DNA from: an uncultured Chloroflexota bacterium
GTDB taxonomy: Bacteria; Chloroflexota; Anaerolineae; Anaerolineales; Villigracilaceae
Length of the DNA stretch: 5,102 bases
NCBI GenBank assembly: GCA_903837815.1
Contig: CAILWD010000373.1
Location: forward strand, 1 to 5,102
Direction of reading: 5' to 3'
Shown: piece after piece, positions 1-4,374 of the stretch
How the letters are laid out: each line of letters begins with the position of its first letter
Numbering within the stretch: the stretch's first letter is position 1
Made by a program: the position numbers and the translations under genes
The notes under the pieces: model-generated
Seen by the model: the letters and a program-made list of their open reading frames with translations, nothing else
Databases searched by the model: none
Told to the model about the DNA's origin: nothing

Positions 1-313
1 CGGCGCATTCGGCGCAACGCTTTCATTGATTGCCGCGTTACTCCTGCCTCTTTGGACTCTGCTTGGAAGCAATTGGCTGTTCAATGGCGGAGAAACGCTG
101 GCAGTTGCCGTCATCGTTGAATCCCTGCTGGTGTGGGGCTGGCTGCTTTACTTTCGCGCCATAGTGGCGCACGGCATGGACATCTCTGCCTGGTATGCGC
201 TGACCACTCCGCTGGGCGCGGGCGTCTTTGCCGCCATGATGTTGACTTCTGCGTGGAAAGTGTTGTCAGGTCAAGGGGTGACGTGGCGCGGAAGAAAGTA
301 TCACTCGAAATAG
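1..313 (+). CDS. C-terminal part of a membrane GT2-type glycosyltransferase (5' end outside window)
   Basis: The reading frame is open from base 2 to the TAG at 311-313, so this is the tail of a longer gene; the TTG at 26 is not a credible start. The visible residues form about three hydrophobic segments (around 23-82, 107-175 and 197-270), then a short basic end, GVTWRGRKYHSK. Membrane segments followed by a W-(K/R)-G-R-x-Y tail near the C-terminus are typical of membrane family 2 glycosyltransferases of the HpnB/CrtQ-like type, which transfer sugars to lipid acceptors at the cytoplasmic face. The catalytic GT-A domain with its DxD motif would lie upstream and is not visible, so the family rests on the tail alone. 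Substrate and acceptor cannot be inferred. It is codirectional with the copper module but separated by a palindrome and a new promoter. Confidence 0.72.
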   Translation, partial: GAFGATLSLIAALLLPLWTLLGSNWLFNGGETLAVAVIVESLLVWGWLLYFRAIVAHGMDISAWYALTTPLGAGVFAAMMLTSAWKVLSGQGVTWRGRKYHSK

Positions 314-316
314 CCC

Positions 317-338
317 GCCCCGACGTTAACGTCGGGGC
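317..338 (+). terminator. Perfect 22-bp palindrome, probable terminator of the glycosyltransferase gene
   Basis: A GC-rich stem GCCCCGACG (317-325) pairs perfectly with CGTCGGGGC (330-338) around a TTAA loop. It starts 4 nt after the upstream stop codon. It is followed by TATATTT rather than a clean T run, so termination may be only moderately efficient. A smaller stem, AGCC/GGCT, follows at about 352-366. Because the full 22 bp is self-complementary, it could also be a dispersed palindromic element or a protein-binding site. Confidence 0.6.
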
Positions 339-391
339 TATATTTACGAAGCCACCTACGGCGGCTAAATCCTTTTGAGTTTATCCCAAAC

Positions 392-421
392 CATCTTTGT
401 TCATCTCCGTTCATCAACTTG
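392..421 (+). repeat. Three 10-bp phased CATC-type repeats upstream of the -35 box
   Basis: CATCTTTGTT (392-401), CATCTCCGTT (402-411) and the degenerate CATCAACTTG (412-421) follow each other with an exact 10-bp period and run into the TTGACA box. One helical turn per repeat would put all copies on the same face of the DNA, as expected for an activator or upstream binding site. Only the first two copies are close matches, so this may be chance. Confidence 0.3.
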
Positions 422-447
422 ACAAAAACACCCTGATTTGTTATATT
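419..447 (+). promoter_or_regulatory. Sigma70-type promoter of the DeoR/NosL-like regulator
   Basis: TTGACA at 419-424 is a perfect -35 consensus. A 17-nt spacer separates it from TATATT at 442-447, a 5/6 match to the -10 consensus. The transcript is predicted to begin near 454, giving a leader of about 32 nt before the ATG at 486. The leader has no clear Shine-Dalgarno sequence. The -10 box lies inside the left arm of the 438-483 inverted repeat, so a protein bound there should block polymerase. Confidence 0.75.
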
Positions 448-483
448 TTGTGAAGTCGAACATAAAATCACAAAATATAACAA
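438..483. promoter_or_regulatory. Putative operator: perfect 16-bp inverted repeat around the transcription start
   Basis: TTGTTATATTTTGTGA (438-453) is the exact reverse complement of TCACAAAATATAACAA (468-483), separated by 14 nt, so arm centres are 30 bp apart, about three helical turns. The left arm contains the -10 box and the right arm ends 2 bp before the ATG. Since the predicted start site (about 454) follows the left arm, that arm would not be in the RNA, which favours a DNA operator over an RNA hairpin. The likely ligand is the regulator encoded just downstream, giving negative autoregulation; this is inference from position. Confidence 0.75.
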
Positions 484-485
484 CC

Positions 486-1013
486 ATGACAACATCCTTA
501 GACCGCGAGAAAAAAATCATCGAAATCCTGCAAAAGCAGGGCAGCGCTTCCATCCAGGAATTGGCGGAGGCTTTTGGCGTTTCCAGTATGACCATCCATC
601 GCGAGTTGGATAAGCTGGCAGAGGCGGGAATTGTCCAGAAGAAACACGGCGGCGCGGCGCTGGCAACCCAATCCCCTGCTGGATGCGCCATGTGCGGCAA
701 ACCCATCTCCGAGCGGACGGTTTTCATCGTGCAGTTGGAAAGCGGCGAACAAAAACGCGCCTGCTGTGCCCACTGTGGGTTGATGATCCAAAGTCACGCC
801 AAAGACGCCCAGCAATCGCTCACCGCCGACTACCTGCGCGGACATATCATCAGCGCCGATCAGGCGGTTTACATCCTCGGCAGTGAATTGACAATCTGCT
901 GTGTGCCAAGCGTGCTCAGTTTTGGGTCACGACAGGATGCGGAAAAATTTCAAAAAGGCTTCGGCGGGACACTTGGAAATATGCGGGAAGCGGTTGAATA
1001 TTTGCATCATTGA
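486..1013 (+). CDS. DeoR-type HTH regulator fused to a Cys-rich NosL-like domain, putative metal sensor
   Basis: This 175-residue protein starts at ATG 486. A TTG at 438 is in frame but lies on the -10 promoter element and upstream of the predicted transcript start, so it is rejected. Residues about 6-58 form a DeoR-type winged helix, with the recognition-helix region GVSSMTIHRELDKL and the family's HGGA wing at 54-57. The rest is not the usual DeoR sugar-phosphate sensor. It carries CAMCGKPI (C67, C70) and CCAHC (C93, C94, C97), then a section resembling the end of NosL copper-binding proteins: DQAVYILGS, C138-C139, a GFGG-type motif near 158-161 and a closing helix. NosL proteins usually have CxxCGM and a Met-Gly motif; here Lys72 replaces the Met and cysteines occupy the second site. 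The neighbouring PCu(A)C gene supports Cu(I) sensing, though zinc or another thiophilic metal is possible. No Shine-Dalgarno sequence is obvious. Confidence 0.85.
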   Translation: MTTSLDREKKIIEILQKQGSASIQELAEAFGVSSMTIHRELDKLAEAGIVQKKHGGAALATQSPAGCAMCGKPISERTVFIVQLESGEQKRACCAHCGLMIQSHAKDAQQSLTADYLRGHIISADQAVYILGSELTICCVPSVLSFGSRQDAEKFQKGFGGTLGNMREAVEYLHH

Positions 1014-1017
1014 AACG

Positions 1018-1078
1018 GGACTCCGCAAGTTCTACTTGCGGACGAATGACATATCCAGAAGTAGAACTTCTGGACTCC
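1018..1078. repeat. Twin hairpins with mutually complementary cores between regulator and PCu(A)C genes
   Basis: Hairpin 1 (1022-1042) has stem TCCGCAAGT/ACTTGCGGA with a TCT loop. Hairpin 2 (1054-1074) has stem TCCAGAAGT/ACTTCTGGA with an AGA loop. Both have 9-bp stems and 3-nt loops. The 11-nt core AAGTTCTACTT (1027-1037) is the exact reverse complement of AAGTAGAACTT (1059-1069), so the RNA could fold as two small hairpins or one larger one. The direct repeat GGACTCC occurs at 1018-1024 and 1072-1078. No T run follows, so a standard terminator is unlikely. It may be a processing or stability element, or a dispersed palindromic repeat. Confidence 0.7.
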
Positions 1079-1110
1079 CCAAAAAACAAACTTCAAAGGA
1101 AAACTCTCTC

Positions 1111-1581
1111 ATGAAAAAAATATTATTTGCCTTGATTTTGACCTCCCTCCTGCTCACCGCTTGCGGCGCGAATATGCCAAACGAAGTTGCCGCAAAAGAT
1201 TTCTGGGCGCGCGCGGGAATGAAAGATGGCAACAGTGCCGCGTACATGCTCATTCAAAACGGAACCGATGCGGACGATGATTTGATCGGCGCGGTTTCGG
1301 ATGCGGCACAGGCGGTGGAACTTCACTTGAGCCAGATGAAAGCCGATGGCACGATGGAAATGCTTCAACAGCAGTCCATTGCTCTCCCTGCTGGCAAAGC
1401 AGTGGAACTCAAACCTGGCAGTTACCATGTGATGCTGATCGGGCTGACCCGCGACCTGAAAGCGGGCGATGAAATTTCCCTGACCTTGAAATTCAAGAAC
1501 CGTGAAGATATTACCCTGACCATCCCCGTGAAGGACGCCGCAGGCATGGGCGGCTCTGGCATGGATGGTCACATGCCGTAA
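1111..1581 (+). CDS. PCu(A)C-type periplasmic/extracytoplasmic copper chaperone, lipoprotein
   Basis: This is a 156-residue protein. The ATG at 1111 follows AAAGGA (1095-1100) by 10 nt and opens a lipoprotein signal peptide: a basic start, a hydrophobic stretch, then the lipobox LLTAC with Cys18 as the predicted lipidated residue. The frame is open upstream to 901, but that part is noncoding leader. The mature domain matches the PCu(A)C (DUF461) copper site H-x11-M-x21-H-x-M exactly: His72, Met84, His106, Met108; the optional Met after the first His is Leu73. Family hallmarks include ELHLSQMKADGTMEM, a PAG turn, KPGSYHVMLIGL and AGDEISLTLKF. The tail GMGGSGMDGHMP adds Met and His residues that may bind extra copper. 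Family members bind Cu(I) outside the cytoplasmic membrane and help metallate the CuA site of cytochrome oxidase or traffic copper. It lies 97 bp behind the regulator and is probably cotranscribed with it. Confidence 0.93.
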   Translation: MKKILFALILTSLLLTACGANMPNEVAAKDFWARAGMKDGNSAAYMLIQNGTDADDDLIGAVSDAAQAVELHLSQMKADGTMEMLQQQSIALPAGKAVELKPGSYHVMLIGLTRDLKAGDEISLTLKFKNREDITLTIPVKDAAGMGGSGMDGHMP

Positions 1582-1584
1582 AAC

Positions 1585-1629
1585 AAAAGGCTGTCAGGCG
1601 TGGACAAATCCACACCTGACAGCCTTTTT
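1585..1629. terminator. Strong bidirectional intrinsic terminator between convergent genes
   Basis: AAAAGGCTGTCAGG (1585-1598) pairs with CCTGACAGCCTTTT (1615-1628). After one mismatch the stem continues with GTGGA (1600-1604) and TCCAC (1609-1613) around a CAAA loop. The plus-strand RNA ends in TTTTT and the minus-strand RNA in TTTTGTTTT, so it can stop the PCu(A)C transcript rightward and the DUF4404 transcript leftward. It begins 3 nt after one stop codon and ends 17 nt from the other. Confidence 0.92.
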
Positions 1630-1646
1630 CAATTGTCGTGAAAGTT

Positions 1647-1901
1647 CTAAATTCCCGCGTTGCTGAGGATGTTGGAAAGGCTCGAGAGCGCGGCGGTCAG
1701 TTCGGGGTGGGTGATTTCAAAATGATCCATGTAGGCTTGAAAACGTTGCAGCATAGATTGCTTCGCCTCGGCGCGTTCCAGCAAATCGCGGATGTCGGCG
1801 GAGAGTTCGCGCAACAACGCCTGCCCCTTTTCGTCGTCAGGCTGAATTCCTTCAATCTCATTCTTTAGTTTTTCGAGTAGTTGGTCAAGTTCCTGATTCA
1901 T
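1647..1901 (-). CDS. DUF4404 family small helical protein
   Basis: This 84-residue protein is predicted to be almost entirely alpha-helical and highly charged, with no signal peptide, membrane segment or cysteine. The N-terminal half (residues 1-45) has coiled-coil-like leucine spacing, LDQLLEKLKNEIEGI, and a second helix LLRELSADIRDLLERA. The C-terminus, FEITHPELTAALSSL (61-75) followed by LSNILSNAGI, matches my recollection of the DUF4404 signature, in which FE-x2-HP-x-LT precedes a final helix ending in GI. Length is also typical. The molecular function of the family is unknown to me. The start at 1901 is supported by GAGGTG placed 4 nt upstream. It is the last gene of the leftward run, 57 bp behind the 85-residue protein. 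Confidence 0.82.
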   Translation of the reverse strand: MNQELDQLLEKLKNEIEGIQPDDEKGQALLRELSADIRDLLERAEAKQSMLQRFQAYMDHFEITHPELTAALSSLSNILSNAGI

Positions 1902-1958
1902 GGTTCACCTCGTTTGGATGGAATGAATGGTCTTGCCTGCTTTAATTGTACAACGGTT

Positions 1959-2216
1959 TTACCTCAACAACTCTCCGTCTGCCTGCTCGATTTCCTGATA
2001 AATACGCTTGACCTCCTCCTTGATTTCAGCGGAGGCGCTGGGAGTCATCGAAATGAATTTCACCAAATCACGCGCCTGACGGAACAGGTCTTTGATGCTG
2101 GCGACATACGAAAAGTCACTGCGCCCGCCCTCGGTGGGGACGGGCAGGTCGCGGGCTTGTTGAATCAACTTGCGGGCGCGGACGACGCGTTCGGCTGCGG
2201 GGATGAGTTTTGCCAT
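1959..2216 (-). CDS. Small helical protein of unknown function (85 aa)
   Basis: I do not recognise a named family. The ATG at 2216 is preceded by AAAGGAAA about 5 nt upstream, and the codon pattern looks genuine. The protein is charged, lacks cysteines and has no signal or membrane segment. Two helical segments carry a similar motif: LIQQARDL (17-24) and LFRQARDL (44-51), separated by a Pro/Gly-rich link with PVPTEGGRSDFSYV (25-38). A C-terminal charged helix, EIKEEVKRIYQEIEQADGELL, spans 64-84. The repeated x-Q-A-R-D-L helices suggest a helical hairpin or an oligomerisation surface. It lies between the UbiG-like methyltransferase and the DUF4404 gene on the same strand, behind a large inverted repeat, so it may be translated from a read-through transcript or from a promoter I could not identify. 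Confidence 0.78.
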   Translation of the reverse strand: MAKLIPAAERVVRARKLIQQARDLPVPTEGGRSDFSYVASIKDLFRQARDLVKFISMTPSASAEIKEEVKRIYQEIEQADGELLR

Positions 2217-2228
2217 GAGTTTCCTTTT

Positions 2229-2299
2229 TCACCGCGAAGGGGCGAAGAACGCGAAGTTTTTTAATTTTTCTTCGCGAATCTTTGCGGTCTTCGCGGTGA
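2229..2299. repeat. Long imperfect inverted repeat built of GCGAAG units
   Basis: The outer arms TCACCGCGAAG (2229-2239) and CTTCGCGGTGA (2289-2299) pair perfectly. Inner arms CGCGAAG (2250-2256) and CTTCGCG (2270-2276) also pair, with imperfect pairing between, around a T-rich loop (2257-2269). Each arm is made of degenerate 8-10-nt units ending in CGAAG or AAAG. It fills most of the 89-bp gap between the UbiG-like stop and the 85-residue protein's start. On the minus strand it ends only a few bases before that gene's AAAGGAAA ribosome site, so the structure could affect read-through or translation. Repeats of this kind are common in intergenic DNA of several phyla, so it may be a dispersed element. 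Confidence 0.75.
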
Positions 2300-2305
2300 G
2301 TCTTT

Positions 2306-3085
2306 TTAGTGTTTTCTGATTGCCCAGCCGAGATAGGAGGCTTGCAAGCCGCCCCCCGTCTGGAATTGGAGTCGGCGGCCGAGTTCGGCGAAGGTGAACA
2401 GTCCCAGCTTGCGGCGGATGAGCAAACCAGCAACTTGCAAATCGGGCAGGGCAGAGTTCAAGCCTGTCATGTCGCGGTTTTCAAATCCTACCTTCTCGAA
2501 GAGTGCGAGGATTTCATCGGGTGTGATGAACTTTTCCCAGACGTGTGTGTCTTTGGGGAAGAAACTGGTCAATGCGAAATCCTGGGCGGCAAAGATATTT
2601 TCCTTGCGTGATTCTTTGGTGCGGTTGATGGTATCGTAGCAGAACATGCCGCCCGGCTTGATGACCCGCGCCACTTCGCGGATTGTCTTTTCGAGGTCGT
2701 TCACATGTTCCAACACGTCGCAGCAAATCACCACGTCGAATTGACCAGTCTCGAAGGGCATATCCTCCCCGCTGCCCTGGCGGTAGTCGATGGTCAAGCC
2801 TTCGAGGGCGGCGTGCTTGCGGGCGGTTTCCAACGAAGGCGCGGAGGGGTCGAGTCCCGTCACGCGGCAGCCGAGTTTTGCAAATTCTTCGCTGAGGATT
2901 CCGCCGCCACAGCCCACATCCAGCACGGATAAAGATTCGGGGTGTCGTCCCAGTTGGCGGGTGAGGGCGTCGTGGAAATATCCGAAGCGGGGCGGATTCA
3001 TCCCCGTCTTCAACAGGTGAAGAAAATGATTCTCATCCCACCATCCGCCTGCCTGCTGGGAATAGATTTCGTTATTGATTGACAT
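2306..3085 (-). CDS. UbiG-like class I SAM-dependent methyltransferase
   Basis: This 259-residue protein has a complete class I methyltransferase fold. SAM motif I is VLDVGCGGG (54-62), the ribose-binding acid is Asp79 in GLDPS, motif II is FDVVICCDVLEHV (116-128) and motif III is VIKPGG (141-146). The segment DTINRT (151-156), followed by FFPKDTHVWEKFITPDE (175-191) and the end ASYLGWAIRK, is specific to the UbiG/Coq3 family of O-methyltransferases. UbiG methylates hydroxyls of ubiquinone precursors; without ubiquinone genes in view, and given the inferred lineage, another phenolic or lipid acceptor is possible. The ATG overlaps the upstream kinase stop by one base (TAATG at 3087-3083). No strong ribosome site of its own is visible, so translation is probably coupled. 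I withhold the symbol because ubiquinone function is unproven. Confidence 0.88.
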   Translation of the reverse strand: MSINNEIYSQQAGGWWDENHFLHLLKTGMNPPRFGYFHDALTRQLGRHPESLSVLDVGCGGGILSEEFAKLGCRVTGLDPSAPSLETARKHAALEGLTIDYRQGSGEDMPFETGQFDVVICCDVLEHVNDLEKTIREVARVIKPGGMFCYDTINRTKESRKENIFAAQDFALTSFFPKDTHVWEKFITPDEILALFEKVGFENRDMTGLNSALPDLQVAGLLIRRKLGLFTFAELGRRLQFQTGGGLQASYLGWAIRKH

Positions 3086-3888
3086 TATTCGATGACCACG
3101 CCTTCGAGATTTTCTTCTGATTCGGGATACTTCATCTTCAAGCCTTCGAGGGTTTCCACCAAAATAGATGAGATAACCAGATCACGGTACCATTTGCGAT
3201 TGGCGGGGATGACGTACCACGGGGCGTAGTTGGCGCTGGTTTTGCTCAACACGTCTTCAAAGGCTTCCATGTAATCATCCCAACGTTTGCGTTCGTCCAA
3301 GTCGCCGAGGCGGAACTTCCAGCGTTTGGTCGGGTCGTCGAGACGGGCTTGCAACCTTTCCTTTTGCTCGTCCTTGTCGATGTGCAGATAAAACTTGAGG
3401 ATGGTCGTGCCGCTTTCGGCAAGCATCCGCTCGAATTCGTTGATCTGGTCGAAGCGCTTCTCCCAAACTTCAGGCGGGACATAATTATGCACACGGACCA
3501 CCAGCACATCTTCGTAATGACTGCGGTTGAAGATGACCATTTCGCCCTTGCCCGGTACCTGCTTGTGAATGCGCCACAGGTAATCGTGGTCAAGTTCTTC
3601 GGCGGTGGGCGCTTTGAAACTCGCCACGCGCACGCCCGCAGGGTTGACACTGTCGAACACGCGGCGGATGGTGCCATCTTTGCCACCCGCGTCCATCGCC
3701 TGCAAAACAATCAAGACCTTGTGCTTGTGTTCGGCAAAGAGCAACTCCTGCAAGGCTTCGAGTTTGCCGTTAAGTTTTTCAAACTCCGCCAGCGCGGCTT
3801 CCTTGCCGCCTTTAAAGTCTCCCGTGTCGGCGGGGTCGATTTTCGAGAGTTTGACCTTTGCGCCGGGTTTGACCAGATATTGTTTCAT
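3085..3888 (-). CDS. ppk2: Polyphosphate kinase 2, class III-like (polyP:AMP/ADP phosphotransferase)
   Basis: This 267-residue protein is a full-length single-domain PPK2. The Walker A motif is AMDAGGKDGT (64-73), followed by the conserved VNPAGVRVASFKAPT. The Walker B region is FNRSHYEDVLVVRV (120-133), with Asp127 as a likely metal or phosphate ligand, and the lid is KRWKFRLGDLDER (188-200). APWYVIPANRKWYRD (222-236) is also characteristic. Length and motifs resemble class III enzymes such as that of Meiothermus ruber, which use polyphosphate to phosphorylate AMP and ADP; assigning class III rather than I is from memory of those sequences. The enzyme is cytoplasmic and would regenerate ADP and ATP from stored polyphosphate. 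The ATG at 3888 follows AGAGGA by about 7 nt. Its stop overlaps the methyltransferase start. Confidence 0.95.
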   Translation of the reverse strand: MKQYLVKPGAKVKLSKIDPADTGDFKGGKEAALAEFEKLNGKLEALQELLFAEHKHKVLIVLQAMDAGGKDGTIRRVFDSVNPAGVRVASFKAPTAEELDHDYLWRIHKQVPGKGEMVIFNRSHYEDVLVVRVHNYVPPEVWEKRFDQINEFERMLAESGTTILKFYLHIDKDEQKERLQARLDDPTKRWKFRLGDLDERKRWDDYMEAFEDVLSKTSANYAPWYVIPANRKWYRDLVISSILVETLEGLKMKYPESEENLEGVVIE

Positions 3889-3953
3889 GGGGTGTCCTCT
3901 TTTCTTTTCCGGGTTGGCTGGGATAATGATAATCGAAAAGAACAGGACATCCC
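3889..3953 (-). promoter_or_regulatory. Inverted repeat pairing with the ppk2 ribosome-binding site
   Basis: Read on the minus strand, GGGATGTCCT (3953-3944) is complementary at 9 of 10 positions to AGGACACCCC (3898-3889). The second arm contains the AGGA of the ribosome site and ends at the ATG. On a transcript that reads through from the upstream DUF3795 gene, this pairing would hide the ribosome site. A transcript starting at the promoter proposed for 3926-3955 would lack the first arm. The 45-nt spacing makes it a weak call. Confidence 0.3.
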
Positions 3954-3955
3954 AA
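3926..3955 (-). promoter_or_regulatory. Possible promoter for ppk2 and the downstream methyltransferase
   Basis: On the minus strand, TTGGGA (3955-3950, 4/6 match to -35) lies 18 nt before TATCAT (3931-3926, 5/6 match to -10). It sits in the 72-bp gap after the DUF3795 stop, the widest break between that gene and the next. Start would be near 3919, giving a leader of about 30 nt. Box quality is only moderate. Confidence 0.4.
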
Positions 3956-3960
3956 CTTAA

Positions 3961-4371
3961 CTATGACCTGCAATCCCTCCCACACTCGGAACAGGTTTTG
4001 CTATGCAACGAAACGACCCCGCCGCAATCTGGGCAAGTCCATTTTTCTTTTTCTTCCCGCAAGTGTTCTTTCACCCCCACAGTCTTTGCGCGGACTCCAT
4101 TCTCGATCAGGCTGATGTTGTAACTCTTCCTGTAGCGTTTGTCGATTTTTTTGATGAGAACGCAGGGGAAATCCTTGCAGCGGAAGCAAAACTTCACCCC
4201 GCGACTCTCGGCACAGGCTTTGATTTTGCACCGCCCGCAGTAGGCGGGTTGCTCCGCAGAATCGGCGTGGCAGCCTGCGCACGCATTCTTTTTGCGGACG
4301 TGGGCATAGCAGGCGGCACAAGTCAGCCCGCAGGGAGCCAGCATGGAAGAAGGGATGACCGTCATTTTCAC
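3961..4371 (-). CDS. DUF3795 family Cys-rich protein with C-terminal zinc ribbon
   Basis: The protein has about 136 residues, 16 of them cysteines. The N-terminal part carries the DUF3795 pattern: LAPCGLTCAAC (C14, C18, C21), CAGC (C31, C34), CGRCKIKAC (C45, C48, C53) and FCFRCKDFPC (C62, C65, C70). A basic linker leads to a second knuckle pair, CPDCGG (C113, C116) and CSECGRDC (C127, C130, C134), resembling a zinc ribbon. The spacing suggests several structural zinc sites, or possibly an Fe-S cluster; the family's activity is not known to me. GTG at 4371 is chosen because AAGG sits 8 nt upstream; ATG at 4365 or 4344 would also keep every cysteine. It begins 3 nt after the GyrI-like stop, so the two are probably cotranscribed and may work together. 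Confidence 0.85.
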   Translation of the reverse strand: MKMTVIPSSMLAPCGLTCAACYAHVRKKNACAGCHADSAEQPAYCGRCKIKACAESRGVKFCFRCKDFPCVLIKKIDKRYRKSYNISLIENGVRAKTVGVKEHLREEKEKWTCPDCGGVVSLHSKTCSECGRDCRS

Positions 4372-4374
4372 GGC

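Noticed and set aside
438..485. In-frame upstream TTG start for the regulator, adding 16 residues
   Set aside because: It coincides with the left operator arm and the -10 box, upstream of the predicted transcript start. The added residues also precede the normal DeoR N-terminus.
498..845. 115-codon minus-strand open frame opposite the regulator
   Set aside because: It lies entirely across the well-supported regulator gene and shows no recognisable protein features.
486..1013. Annotation as a classical DeoR sugar-metabolism repressor
   Set aside because: The protein is about 80 residues shorter than typical members and lacks the sugar-phosphate sensor domain; the Cys-rich NosL-like region takes its place.
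1018..1078. Intrinsic terminator between the regulator and PCu(A)C genes
   Set aside because: On the plus strand neither hairpin is followed by a T run; the sequence after the second is CCCCAAAAAA.
1018..1078. Start of a CRISPR array, given two similar palindromes and direct repeats
   Set aside because: There are only two units, they differ in their outer stem, the gap is 11 nt, and no further repeats or cas genes are present.
901..1110. Upstream extension of the PCu(A)C reading frame
   Set aside because: It overlaps the regulator gene and the twin hairpins, and would bury the lipoprotein signal peptide 70 residues inside the protein. The ATG at 1111 has a ribosome site.
1902..1958. Promoter for the DUF4404 gene based on TACAAT in the gap
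   Set aside because: No acceptable -35 box lies 16-18 nt upstream, so a separate promoter is not supported.
3349..3960. 203-codon plus-strand open frame opposite ppk2
   Set aside because: It is antisense to a strongly conserved PPK2 gene and its translation resembles no family. It is a by-product of codon bias.
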